Source: Kribbella aluminosa (GTDB taxonomy: Bacteria > Actinomycetota > Actinomycetes > Propionibacteriales > Kribbellaceae). From it: a stretch of DNA of 64,000 bases. The position numbers and the translations under genes were made by a program. Positions 37,546 through 45,300 of the stretch are shown here, one piece after another. How positions within the stretch are numbered: the stretch's first letter is position 1; the number at the start of each line of letters is the position of its first letter. The notes under the pieces are model-generated. The model was not told the DNA's origin. It ran no database searches and worked only from the letters and a program-made list of their open reading frames with translations. The stretch spans positions 2,170,001 through 2,234,000 of the forward strand of contig NZ_JAGINT010000001.1 of NCBI RefSeq assembly GCF_017876295.1, written 5' to 3'.

Positions 37546-38325
37546 ATGGGCGAGTTCGTCAACCTGACCGTGAGTGAGGGTGTCGGCACGATCCGGCTGG
37601 ACCGGCCGAAGATGAACGCGCTGAACGTCCAGGTGCAGGAGGAGATCCGCGTCGCGGCTCTCGAGGCCACCGCCGACGACGACGTACGCGCTGTCGTCAT
37701 CTACGGCGGTGAGCGGGTCTTCGCCGCCGGCGCGGACATCAAGGAGATGGCCGACATGTCGTACGCCGACATGGTCAAGCGCTCCGGCCCGCTGCAGTCC
37801 GCCCTGACCGCGGTCGCCGCGATCCCGAAGCCGACGGTCGCCGCGATCACCGGGTACGCGCTCGGCGGCGGGTGTGAGCTCGCGCTCTGCACCGACTACC
37901 GGATCGCCGCCGACGACGCCAAGCTCGGCCAGCCGGAGATCCTGCTCGGCATCATCCCGGGCGCCGGCGGTACCCAGCGGCTGTCCCGCCTGATCGGCCC
38001 GTCCAAGGCCAAGGACCTGATCTACACCGGCCGCTTCGTCGACGCCGCCGAGTCCCTGCGGATCGGCCTGGTCGACAAGGTCGTCCCGGCCGCCGAGGTG
38101 TACGACGCCGCGGTCGCCTGGGCCGCGCAGTTCAGCGCCGGCGCTGCGATGGCCCTGCGCGCAGCCAAGGAGGCGGTCGACTCCGGCCTCGGCGTCGACC
38201 TGTCCACCGGGCTGGAGATCGAGCGCCAGCAGTTCGCCGCACTGTTCGCCACCGAGGACCGCACGATCGGGATGAAGTCCTTCGTCGAGAACGGCCCCGG
38301 CAAAGCCGAATTCAAGGGAAAGTGA
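37546..38325 (+). CDS. Enoyl-CoA hydratase/isomerase
   Basis: Crotonase-fold enzyme (259 aa), probably a short-chain enoyl-CoA hydratase of beta-oxidation. Oxyanion-hole segments are ERVFAAGADIKEMADM (about 62-78) and ITGYALGGGCELALCTDYRIA (about 102-122); the two catalytic glutamates of hydratases fall in GGCELAL and GQPEILLGIIPGAGGTQRLSR, both present. GAGGAG (37534-37539) fixes the ATG at 37546. Its TGA overlaps the start of the methyltransferase gene, so the two are coupled despite unrelated chemistry. Confidence 0.9.
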   Translation: MGEFVNLTVSEGVGTIRLDRPKMNALNVQVQEEIRVAALEATADDDVRAVVIYGGERVFAAGADIKEMADMSYADMVKRSGPLQSALTAVAAIPKPTVAAITGYALGGGCELALCTDYRIAADDAKLGQPEILLGIIPGAGGTQRLSRLIGPSKAKDLIYTGRFVDAAESLRIGLVDKVVPAAEVYDAAVAWAAQFSAGAAMALRAAKEAVDSGLGVDLSTGLEIERQQFAALFATEDRTIGMKSFVENGPGKAEFKGK

Positions 38326-39275
38326 TGTCTGCAACAGAGAAGCCGGCCGCGTCCGCCGAGGATGTCGAGGCGGCCTGGAACGACAACAAGCTCGCCCAGG
38401 TCCTGTACCACGACTGGGAAGCCTCGACGTACGACGAGAAGTGGTCGATCTCGTACGACGAACGCTGCGTCGACTACGCCCGGGACCGCTTCACCGCGGT
38501 CGCCGGCAGCACCGGCTGGCCGTACGGCAAGACGCTCGAGATCGGCGCCGGCACCGGCTTCTTCACGCTGAACCTCAAGCTGGCCGGCGTCCTCGACGAG
38601 GCACACGTCACCGACCTTTCGCCCGGCATGGTCGAGGCCGCGAAGAAGAACGCGAAGACCCTCGGGTTCGCGATCGAGGGCAAGGTCGCCGACGCCGAGC
38701 AGCTCCCGTACGACGACAACACGTTCGACCTGGTGATCGGCCACGCGGTCATCCACCACATCCCGGACGTCGAGCTGGCGTTCCGCGAGATGCTCCGGGT
38801 CCTCAAGCCCGGCGGCCGGTTCGTGATCTGCGGCGAGCCCACCCGGTACGGCGACTTCGTGGCCCGGCGGCTGTCCCGCTTCACCTGGTGGGCGACCACC
38901 AACGTCACCAAGCTCCCGGCCCTGACACACTGGCGGCGCCCACAGGAGGAGCTGGACGAGTCGTCCCGGGCCGCTGCCCTGGAAGCGGTCGTGGACCTGC
39001 ACACGTTCGACCCGGACACCCTGGCGCGGATGGCGACCCGGGCCGGCGCCACCGGCGTACACACGGTCACCGAGGAGCTGCTGGCCGCGTGGGTCGGGTG
39101 GCCGATCCGCACGTTCGAGGCCGCCGTACCGGAGCAGAAGCTCGGGTTCGGGTGGAGGATGTTCGCGTACAAGTCGTGGTTGCAGCTGTCCAAGGTCGAC
39201 AAGGTGCTGTCCTCGGTCGTCCCGGACGAGCTGTACTACAACGTCTCGATCACCGGAGTAGCGAACAAGCAGTAG
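38325..39275 (+). CDS. Class I SAM-dependent methyltransferase
   Basis: 316-aa methyltransferase. SAM motif I is LEIGAGTGFFTLNL (about residues 67-80), motif II lies near DLVIGHAVIHHIPD, and motif III is LRVLKPGGRFVICGEP. The long C-terminal part (from about residue 175) has no recognisable domain. The substrate is unknown. The start ATG overlaps the hydratase stop (TGATG). It is followed by an acyltransferase and a membrane protein, suggesting a lipid or envelope modification. Confidence 0.85.
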   Translation: MSATEKPAASAEDVEAAWNDNKLAQVLYHDWEASTYDEKWSISYDERCVDYARDRFTAVAGSTGWPYGKTLEIGAGTGFFTLNLKLAGVLDEAHVTDLSPGMVEAAKKNAKTLGFAIEGKVADAEQLPYDDNTFDLVIGHAVIHHIPDVELAFREMLRVLKPGGRFVICGEPTRYGDFVARRLSRFTWWATTNVTKLPALTHWRRPQEELDESSRAAALEAVVDLHTFDPDTLARMATRAGATGVHTVTEELLAAWVGWPIRTFEAAVPEQKLGFGWRMFAYKSWLQLSKVDKVLSSVVPDELYYNVSITGVANKQ

Positions 39276-39284
39276 GGTGTGTCG

Positions 39285-40187
39285 ATGCGGTTGCTGTCCG
39301 TGGCGAATCTGCGCTGGGTGGTGCGCCATCGGGCGTGGACGCCGTACTACCTGAAGCGCTACTGGCGGTTCGCCTGGTTCAGGGTGCGCCATCCGCAGGT
39401 GATCACCGAGGGGTTCGTGTTCCTCGGCAAGCACCTGGAGATCGTGGCGCGGCCGGGGCACGGGCGGATCGTGCTCGGCCGCTGGGTGCACCTCGGCGAC
39501 GAGACCCGGCTGCGCGCGCACGAGGGCACGCTGCGGATCGGCGACAAGGTCGTGTTCGCCCGCGACGTCACGGTGAACTGCTACCTGGATGTGGAGATCG
39601 GTGCGTCGACGCTGATCGCGGACTGGACGTACATCTGCGACTTCGACCACAAGACCGAGGACCTGGACCTGCCGATCAAGGACCAGGGGCTGGTGAAGTC
39701 GCCGGTCCGGATCGGGCCGGACTGCTGGCTGGCGACCAAGGTCACGGTCACCCGCGGCGCCGACATCGGCCGCGGGGCGGTGATCGGCGCGAACAGTGTT
39801 GCCCGCGGCAACATCCCGGCGTACGCCGTGGCGGCCGGCGTACCGGCGAAGGTGCTCGCGGATCGGCGGACGCGCTACGTCGACGACGCTGCGCGACGCA
39901 AGTACCTGGCCGGCCTGGCCGACGCCAACGACCGCGCCGCGGAGGCCCTGAAGTCCGGTACGCCGCTGCCCGCGGCAGCCACGGAACTGGCGCCCGTCGA
40001 GGTGCCGATACCGCCGGTGGAGAAGCCTGCGAGCGTGGCGCCGGGGGATGCGGGCGGTGATGAGGTAGAAGCAGGTGGTGAAAAAGAGCGCCCCGAGGGG
40101 TTCTCAAGTTACTCACCAGTCGGGCACTATGGCCCCCACGTCCGGTCGGACGCCCACGACCGGATGCGCATCGGAGAGGAGAAGTAG
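39285..40187 (+). CDS. Left-handed beta-helix acyltransferase
   Basis: 300-aa O-acyltransferase of the hexapeptide-repeat type (maltose/galactoside acetyltransferase-like). Hexapeptide turns run from about residue 45 to 185 (GRIVLGRWVHLGDETRL...LRIGDKVVFARDVTVN...VRIGPDCWLATKVTVTRGADIGRGAVIGANSVARGNIPAYAVAAGVPAKVL). The C-terminal ~75 residues are a charged, proline-rich tail without repeats. AGTAGGG is spaced best for the ATG at 39285; a GTG at 39279 is possible. Acyl acceptor unknown, perhaps a cell-surface glycan or lipid. Confidence 0.85.
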   Translation: MRLLSVANLRWVVRHRAWTPYYLKRYWRFAWFRVRHPQVITEGFVFLGKHLEIVARPGHGRIVLGRWVHLGDETRLRAHEGTLRIGDKVVFARDVTVNCYLDVEIGASTLIADWTYICDFDHKTEDLDLPIKDQGLVKSPVRIGPDCWLATKVTVTRGADIGRGAVIGANSVARGNIPAYAVAAGVPAKVLADRRTRYVDDAARRKYLAGLADANDRAAEALKSGTPLPAAATELAPVEVPIPPVEKPASVAPGDAGGDEVEAGGEKERPEGFSSYSPVGHYGPHVRSDAHDRMRIGEEK

Positions 40188-40188
40188 C

Positions 40189-41268
40189 GTGGCTGACCAG
40201 GCCGAGGCTACCGAGCAGGCCGCCCGGTCGCCGCTGGACCAGGCCGCGGCCGACGGTTCGATCACCCAGGCGCGGACCCGTGCGGTCGACCCGGTGCCGA
40301 TCGTGCCCGACGCAGGGACCAGTTCAGTGGCCGGTTCAGGGGCCGGCAGCGCTACGTTGGAACCAGTGCTTGAAACGAACGAACCAGACATGGGCGTGAA
40401 GACCAGCGTGAACCCGGAAGCACCGATAGTTGACGGCTTGGGCGACGGAGCAGTGCACGACGGTACGGCGGTGGCGCCGGTCGCCGGCGCCCGCCGCCGG
40501 TTGTCACCGCGCCCGGTCCCGGTCAGCCGGCGGAGGACAGCGCCGGCTACCACGGACGAGGAACGGACCCCGGCTGAGGAGATGGACGACGTGGGTACGC
40601 AGGACGACAAGGCGGCCGCGACCAAGACTGCCCGGCCGAAGACGGCCGCGGAGATCGTGGCCGAGCAGCGGGCGCGGGAGAAGGCAGCGGCCGAAGGCCC
40701 GGCAGCGGCGAGCTCGGAGGATGCCGCTGCCGGTACGCCGGCCGCTGCCACCGATGCCGCGCAGGACGCCGGCGCTCCGCAGGCGGACAAGCCGGCCACG
40801 GGCGCGAGCGGTCCGGCCACGGGCGCGAGTGGTCCGGCGACGGCCGCGAGTGGTCCGGCGACGGGCGCCGTGGGCAAACCGGCCGCGAAGCCGTCCGGTG
40901 CCTCGGGCAACAAACCGCCGGTCTCGAAGAGCGGGTCCGCGGGTTCGGGCAAGGGCAAACAGGCGCTGACCTCGGTGGGGTCCGGCGTCCGCAAGCTGCG
41001 GAACCTGATCGCCTCGCTGATCTGGCTGATCGCGGTGCTCGCGGCCGCCGTACTGGCGCTGGGTGCACTGTTCACCGCGCTCGACCAGACCAACCAGAGC
41101 AACGAGATCGTGCGCTGGATCCTGGAGCGCGGGCATGACCTGGTGGGTCCGTTCAAGGACCTGTTCCGGCTGCAGACCGCGAAGAACACCCTGCTGGTGA
41201 ACTGGGGGATCGCGGCGCTGGTCTACCTGATCGCCGGCAAGATCGTCGAGAAGCTCATCCGACCCTAG
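40189..41268 (+). CDS. Ala/Pro-rich protein with C-terminal membrane hairpin
   Basis: 359-aa protein of unknown function. Residues 1-250 are low complexity and probably disordered, with tandem GPATGAS heptads near 200-235; the last ~95 residues contain two membrane helices (LIASLIWLIAVLAAAVLALGALF and LLVNWGIAALVYLIAGKIV) joined by about 40 residues containing RWILERGHDLVGPFKDLF. GGAGAAG stands just before the GTG at 40189. The last gene of the hydratase-methyltransferase-acyltransferase operon; it may anchor that machinery to the membrane. Its stop overlaps the convergent methyltransferase gene. Confidence 0.7.
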   Translation: MADQAEATEQAARSPLDQAAADGSITQARTRAVDPVPIVPDAGTSSVAGSGAGSATLEPVLETNEPDMGVKTSVNPEAPIVDGLGDGAVHDGTAVAPVAGARRRLSPRPVPVSRRRTAPATTDEERTPAEEMDDVGTQDDKAAATKTARPKTAAEIVAEQRAREKAAAEGPAAASSEDAAAGTPAAATDAAQDAGAPQADKPATGASGPATGASGPATAASGPATGAVGKPAAKPSGASGNKPPVSKSGSAGSGKGKQALTSVGSGVRKLRNLIASLIWLIAVLAAAVLALGALFTALDQTNQSNEIVRWILERGHDLVGPFKDLFRLQTAKNTLLVNWGIAALVYLIAGKIVEKLIRP

Positions 41269-41996
41269 TTCTTCGGTAGAGCCACGAGGACGAGATCGAG
41301 AGATTCGTCCAGGTCCCCTGGACGGATCTCGAAGTCCTCGTACGTCGTACTCCGCACGAGCCCGGCCAGGTCGTCGTCCCACTGGTCGTGCTCGGTGGCG
41401 AGCTGTGCGTCCACACACGAGCCGTACTGCGTCTCCCAGGACGTCAGCCGGTCGCCGTGGTAGAGCCCGAGCGCGTGCGTGATGTCGAAGTACGGCTCGA
41501 GCAGCTCGACGAACTCGGCAGCGGTCAGCTCACGCGTGTGGTACCAGTTACCGCTCGGGAACGTCAGACGGTTCGGCGTACTGAGGACCAAGGTGCCTTG
41601 GGGTGCGAGGATCCGGGCGCACTCGGCGACGAACCGTGGCTGCTCCCACAGGTGCTCGATCGTCTGCAGTGACGTGACGGTCGTGAAGGCCCGATCGGCG
41701 AACGGCGTCTGCACCAGATTGCCTTGGGCGACATTGACCTGTGGATAAACGCGGCGGACGTGCCGCAACGTCGTATCTTCATAGTCGAGTCCGGTCACGG
41801 AGCTCGCCCCGGCCCGCCGGAGCAGCTCCGCACCGTAGCCCTCGCCGCAGCCGGCGTCGAGGACCCGGCCGCCCGGCCCGATCGGCAGGTTGGCCGTGAT
41901 CCAGCGATAAGCGGCATCATGGCGCGCGAACCAGTAGTTCTCGTGCCAGATCCCGGGCGCGGTCCGCTCGCCGGTCAGCGGTAACGTCTCGGTCAC
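41265..41996 (-). CDS. Class I SAM-dependent methyltransferase
   Basis: 243-aa cytosolic methyltransferase. Motif I is VLDAGCGEGYGAELLRRAGA (about residues 45-64), post-I TGLDYEDTTLRHVRRVYP, and LQTIEHLWEQPRFVAECARILAPQGTLVLSTPN covers motifs II and III. The long N-terminal helix HENYWFARHDAAYRWI precedes the fold. It resembles actinobacterial methyltransferases of unknown target. Convergent with the membrane protein gene (4-bp overlap) and divergent from etfB. Confidence 0.85.
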   Translation of the reverse strand: MTETLPLTGERTAPGIWHENYWFARHDAAYRWITANLPIGPGGRVLDAGCGEGYGAELLRRAGASSVTGLDYEDTTLRHVRRVYPQVNVAQGNLVQTPFADRAFTTVTSLQTIEHLWEQPRFVAECARILAPQGTLVLSTPNRLTFPSGNWYHTRELTAAEFVELLEPYFDITHALGLYHGDRLTSWETQYGSCVDAQLATEHDQWDDDLAGLVRSTTYEDFEIRPGDLDESLDLVLVALPKN

Positions 41997-42114
41997 CGAC
42001 TCAGACTAGTCGTGCCGGAGACTGTGATGGGACTCGCATGCAGCTCATGTTTCTCGTGAGTAACATCCATGGCAGGCTTGGAGAGACCGTTAACCAGAAG
42101 GGGTCCCACACGCT

Positions 42115-42906
42115 ATGAAGATCGTCGTCTGCGCGAAGTTCGTGCCGGATGCCACGGCGGACCGCCGGTTCCGTTCGGAGGACAACACGGTGGATCGTGC
42201 CGGTGTCGACGGGCTGCTGTCCGAGCTGGACGAGTATGCCGTCGAGACCGCGCTGACCGTGAAGGAGGCCGGGGGCTCAGAGGATGGTGAGGTGACGGTT
42301 CTCACGGTCGGTCCGGAGCAGGCTGCGGACGCGGTGAAGAAGGGTCTGCAGATGGGTGCCGATGCCGGAGTCCATGTTCTTGATGACGCGATCCATGGTT
42401 CGGACGCGGTGGCCACGTCGCTGATCTTGGCGAAGGCGCTGGCCAAGTTGGAGGCGGACCTGGTCGTGTTCGGGATGGGGTCGACCGACGGCGGGATGGG
42501 AGTGGTTCCGGCGATGGTGTCGGAGCGGCTCGGGTTGCCGGCCGTGACGCTCGGCTCAGAGGTGACCGTCGAGGGTCAGACGGTGCGGATCCGCCGTGAC
42601 GGGGACACCGCGAGCGAGACGATCGAGGGCACGCTGCCGCTGGTGCTGTCGGTGTCGGACCAGGCCAACGAGCCGCGGTACCCGTCGTTCAAGGGCATCA
42701 TGGCCGCGAAGAAAAAGCCGGTCGAGACCTGGTCGCTGGCCGACCTCGAGCTGACCGCCGACCAGGTGGGTGGGTCGAGTGCGTGGACCGAGGTGGTCGA
42801 GGTGACCGCCCGCCCGGCGCGCACGGCCGGCACGATCGTCACCGACGACGACGGCAGCGGCGCTGCCGAGCTGGTCGAGTTCCTGTCCACGAACAAGTTC
42901 CTCTGA
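42115..42906 (+). CDS. etfB: Electron transfer flavoprotein beta subunit
   Basis: 263-aa beta chain of the ETF heterodimer that takes electrons from acyl-CoA dehydrogenases and passes them to ETF:quinone oxidoreductase. The N terminus MKIVVCAKFVPDATADRRF and the signature MGADAGVHVLDDAIHGSDAVATSLILAKAL are typical; the AMP/FAD-contact segment is FGMGSTDGGMGVVPAMVSERLGLP. AGAAGGGG lies about 13 nt before the ATG. etfA follows 15 nt downstream. The nearby enoyl-CoA hydratase is consistent with fatty acid oxidation but lies in another transcript. Confidence 0.95.
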   Translation: MKIVVCAKFVPDATADRRFRSEDNTVDRAGVDGLLSELDEYAVETALTVKEAGGSEDGEVTVLTVGPEQAADAVKKGLQMGADAGVHVLDDAIHGSDAVATSLILAKALAKLEADLVVFGMGSTDGGMGVVPAMVSERLGLPAVTLGSEVTVEGQTVRIRRDGDTASETIEGTLPLVLSVSDQANEPRYPSFKGIMAAKKKPVETWSLADLELTADQVGGSSAWTEVVEVTARPARTAGTIVTDDDGSGAAELVEFLSTNKFL

Positions 42907-42921
42907 GGGGGCGGCTGAGTT

Positions 42922-43878
42922 ATGTCGAACGTTCTGGTTCTGGTTGACCACGCCGCGGGCGCGGTCCGCAAGACGACCGCCGAGCTCCTCACCATCGCCC
43001 GCCGCCTCGGCGACCCGGTCGCGGTGTTCATCGGCGAGGGTGTTTCCGAGGCGCTGCCGGCGCTCGGGCAGTACGGCGCTGTGAAGGTGATCGCGCTGTC
43101 GAACCCGGAGCTCGGGCAGTTCCTGGTGGCGCCGAAGGCGGAGGCGCTGGCGCAGGTGGCGGCGAAGGTGGAGCCGTCGGCGATCCTGATCTCGTCGAAC
43201 GCCGAGGGCAAGGAAATCGCCGCGCGGCTCGCGGTCAAGCTGGACTCCGGCCTGATCACCGACGCTGTCGACGTCGAGGCCGGTGATGGTGGTCCGGTGA
43301 CGACGCAGTCGGTGTTCGCGGGGAACTTCACTGTGCAGGCGAAGGTGACCCACGGGACGCCGATCATCACGGTCAAGCCGAACGCGGCCACCCCCGAAGC
43401 GGCACAGACGTCGCCGGAGGTGGAGGAGTTCGACGTGACGATCTCCGACACCGCGAAGACCGCAAAGATTGTTGAGTCGAAGCCGCGCGAGGCCACCGGC
43501 CGCCCGGAGCTGACCGAGGCCGCGATCATCGTGTCCGGCGGCCGTGGCACCGGCGGCGACTTCGGCCCGATCGAAGCCTTCGCCGACTCCCTCGGCGCAG
43601 CAGTCGGCGCCTCCCGCGCCGCCGTCGACTCCGGCTGGTACCCGCACGCCTACCAGGTCGGCCAAACCGGCAAAACCGTCTCCCCCCAGCTGTACGTCGC
43701 AGCCGGCATCTCCGGCGCCATCCAGCACCGCGCCGGCATGCAAACCTCCAAAACCATCATCGCCATCAACAAAGACCCCGAAGCCCCCATCTTCGAACTC
43801 GTCGACTTCGGCGTCGTAGGCGACCTCCACAAAGTCCTCCCCACCGCCACCGAAGAAGTAACCAAACGCAAGTCGTAA
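42922..43878 (+). CDS. etfA: Electron transfer flavoprotein alpha subunit
   Basis: 318-aa FAD-binding alpha subunit of ETF. The C-terminal FAD domain has the signature [79 protein letters not shown], split here as [20 protein letters not shown] and the later [16 protein letters not shown]. It is 15 nt after etfB, one operon. A long GC hairpin follows 8 nt after the stop. Confidence 0.95.
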   Translation: MSNVLVLVDHAAGAVRKTTAELLTIARRLGDPVAVFIGEGVSEALPALGQYGAVKVIALSNPELGQFLVAPKAEALAQVAAKVEPSAILISSNAEGKEIAARLAVKLDSGLITDAVDVEAGDGGPVTTQSVFAGNFTVQAKVTHGTPIITVKPNAATPEAAQTSPEVEEFDVTISDTAKTAKIVESKPREATGRPELTEAAIIVSGGRGTGGDFGPIEAFADSLGAAVGASRAAVDSGWYPHAYQVGQTGKTVSPQLYVAAGISGAIQHRAGMQTSKTIIAINKDPEAPIFELVDFGVVGDLHKVLPTATEEVTKRKS

Positions 43879-43886
43879 CCCCCACC

Positions 43887-43923
43887 CGAAGGCCCGGCCC
43901 GGTCCCCCCGGCCCGGGCCTTCG
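43887..43923 (+). terminator. GC-rich hairpin after etfA
   Basis: Arms CGAAGGCCCGG (43887-43897) and CCGGGCCTTCG (43913-43923) with further pairing inside the 15-nt loop, but no U-run. It probably ends the etfBA transcript. Confidence 0.65.
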
Positions 43924-44080
43924 CCTTGCCGGTTTCTCCCGGTGCCGGGGCGTTGGCCTTGCCGGGTTGTCCCGGTCCCGGGCGTTGGCATTGCCGGGTT
44001 TGTCCCGGTGCCGTGCACTCGCCTTGCCGGTTTCTGCCGGAGCCGTGCCCTCGCCCTGCCTGTCCGCTATCGGCCCCGTC
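43924..44080. repeat. Imperfect ~37-bp tandem repeat
   Basis: About four imperfect copies of a unit centred on CTTGCCGGTTTCTCCCGGTG with CGTTGGC or CTCGCC joins, beginning right after the etfA hairpin. Copies diverge in length and sequence. No protein frame is maintained. Confidence 0.6.
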
Positions 44081-44214
44081 CGGTAGGCGCAACCTCAGGG
44101 TCGACCGGCTCATGGGTTGGACGTGCGGGTCGCAAGGGCGGCCGACGCCCAGCCCGTCCGCCGTTCCGGCGAGCGCGCTCAAGGGCCGGTCAGACCGTGG
44201 AAGTTTCTCCGCCA

Positions 44215-44640
44215 CCCACGAGCAGAGCCCCATCAAGCCCGTCCACCGGCCACACGAGCCGCCCGTCCGTCCGCCGGGCCGCCGGGCCACCTGTGCACCG
44301 GGCCCTCCCGTGCCACCAGGCCTCCCGTGCTACCGGGCCGCCCTGCCATCGGGCCACGCGTCCACCGAGCCACCCATGTCCACCCGGCCACCGATGTCCA
44401 CCGGGCCACCCGTCCACTCGGCCGCGGGGCCACCTGTCCACCGGGCCCACCGTGCCACCGGGCCTACCGGGCCACCGGGCGACCGGGCCGCCCGTTCACG
44501 GGCCTCCCGCGCCACCGGGCCACCGGGCCATCGGGCGACTGGGCCGCCCGTCCACCCCTCCACCCCTCCACCCGTTCACCCCTCCAACCGTCCACCCCTC
44601 CACCCGTCCACCCCTCCACCCGTCCACCGGGCCACCCGGT
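44215..44640. repeat. Cytosine-rich tandem repeat tract (9/18-bp and 8-bp units)
   Basis: The tract is built from degenerate GGGCCACCG-type 9-mers and their ~18-bp multiples, switching at 44551 to a cleaner 8-bp array, TCCACCCC/TCCACCCG, ten units to 44630. The plus strand has almost no runs of A or T. Unit lengths are not all multiples of three and long overlapping frames in all registers are by-products. C-rich on one strand and G-rich on the other, it could form G-quadruplex-like structure. Confidence 0.75.
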
Positions 44641-45150
44641 TGGTCGGGCGACCCGGCGGCTTGGTGCATCGGAGATGTGGCCCGAGGCGCTGAGCATGGG
44701 GATTTGGTGCACAGATTCGACCTGCACGGGCTGTTCAGCGGCTGGGGATCGGGGTTGGGGTGGATTGCTTCCCGGATTGGGAAGTAATCCTCCCCAACGC
44801 CACGTTCCGGGCTGTCCGTGGGCAGGCCGACAGGTAGTGCACCTGCGGGACGGCGTACGCGGGATCCCGATCACGCTGAGGTGCACTACCCGACCGGTCG
44901 ACACCTCCTGTCCGGAATGCACATCACGCGGTTGCAGCGTCGCCCGGAAGGCGGCAACCAACACGAGCGCCCGGTTGACCACTGAAACCTGCCAGCTCAG
45001 GGGCGTACCTGAGCTGGTAGGGCTGCTGGATGGCGGAGCTGTCCGCAGTGCCGCGGTCTCCCCGCCGCACGGCGTCGAGACCGGCGCACCCTGGGCTGGA
45101 CGAGGCCGCCGGTGGTCAGGCCGCCGATGGTCAGGTCGGCGTCGTTGAGC
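44641..45150. other. Gene-free stretch with four strong dyads
   Basis: No ORF here resembles a protein. It holds a 19-bp-stem hairpin (44755-44797), a 12-bp inverted repeat with a 34-bp centre (44833-44890), an abutting 10-bp palindrome CGACCGGTCG (44891-44900), and a 10-bp-arm hairpin CCAGCTCAGG/CCTGAGCTGG (44992-45017). Such density in 300 bp is unlike the flanking intergenic DNA. It could be a remnant non-autonomous element, structured RNA or protein-binding sites. Confidence 0.6.
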
Positions 45151-45290
45151 GTGTACTGGGACCAGTTGGACGGTGGGCGTGTACCGGGACCAGTTGAACG
45201 GTGGGCGGGTACTGGGACCAGTTGAACGTTGAGCATGTACCGGGACCAGTTGAACGTTGGGCGTGTGCTTGGGACCAGTTGGGTGTTGCT
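45151..45290. repeat. 28-bp tandem repeat, five copies
   Basis: Five contiguous 28-bp units begin at 45151, 45179, 45207, 45235 and 45263. The first four differ at only a few positions and the fifth is diverged; all share the core GGGACCAGTT. There are no spacers, so it is not a CRISPR array. It ends 10 bp before the stop codon of the coiled-coil membrane protein gene. Confidence 0.9.
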
Positions 45291-45300
45291 GGTGGGTGGG

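Noticed and set aside
43926..45148. Long Pro/Arg-rich frames on the plus strand over the repeats.
   Set aside because: Three overlapping frames are open at once across C-rich repeats, with no ribosome site or domain.
45151..45290. CRISPR-like 28-bp repeats.
   Set aside because: Units are contiguous with no spacers, and no cas genes are present.
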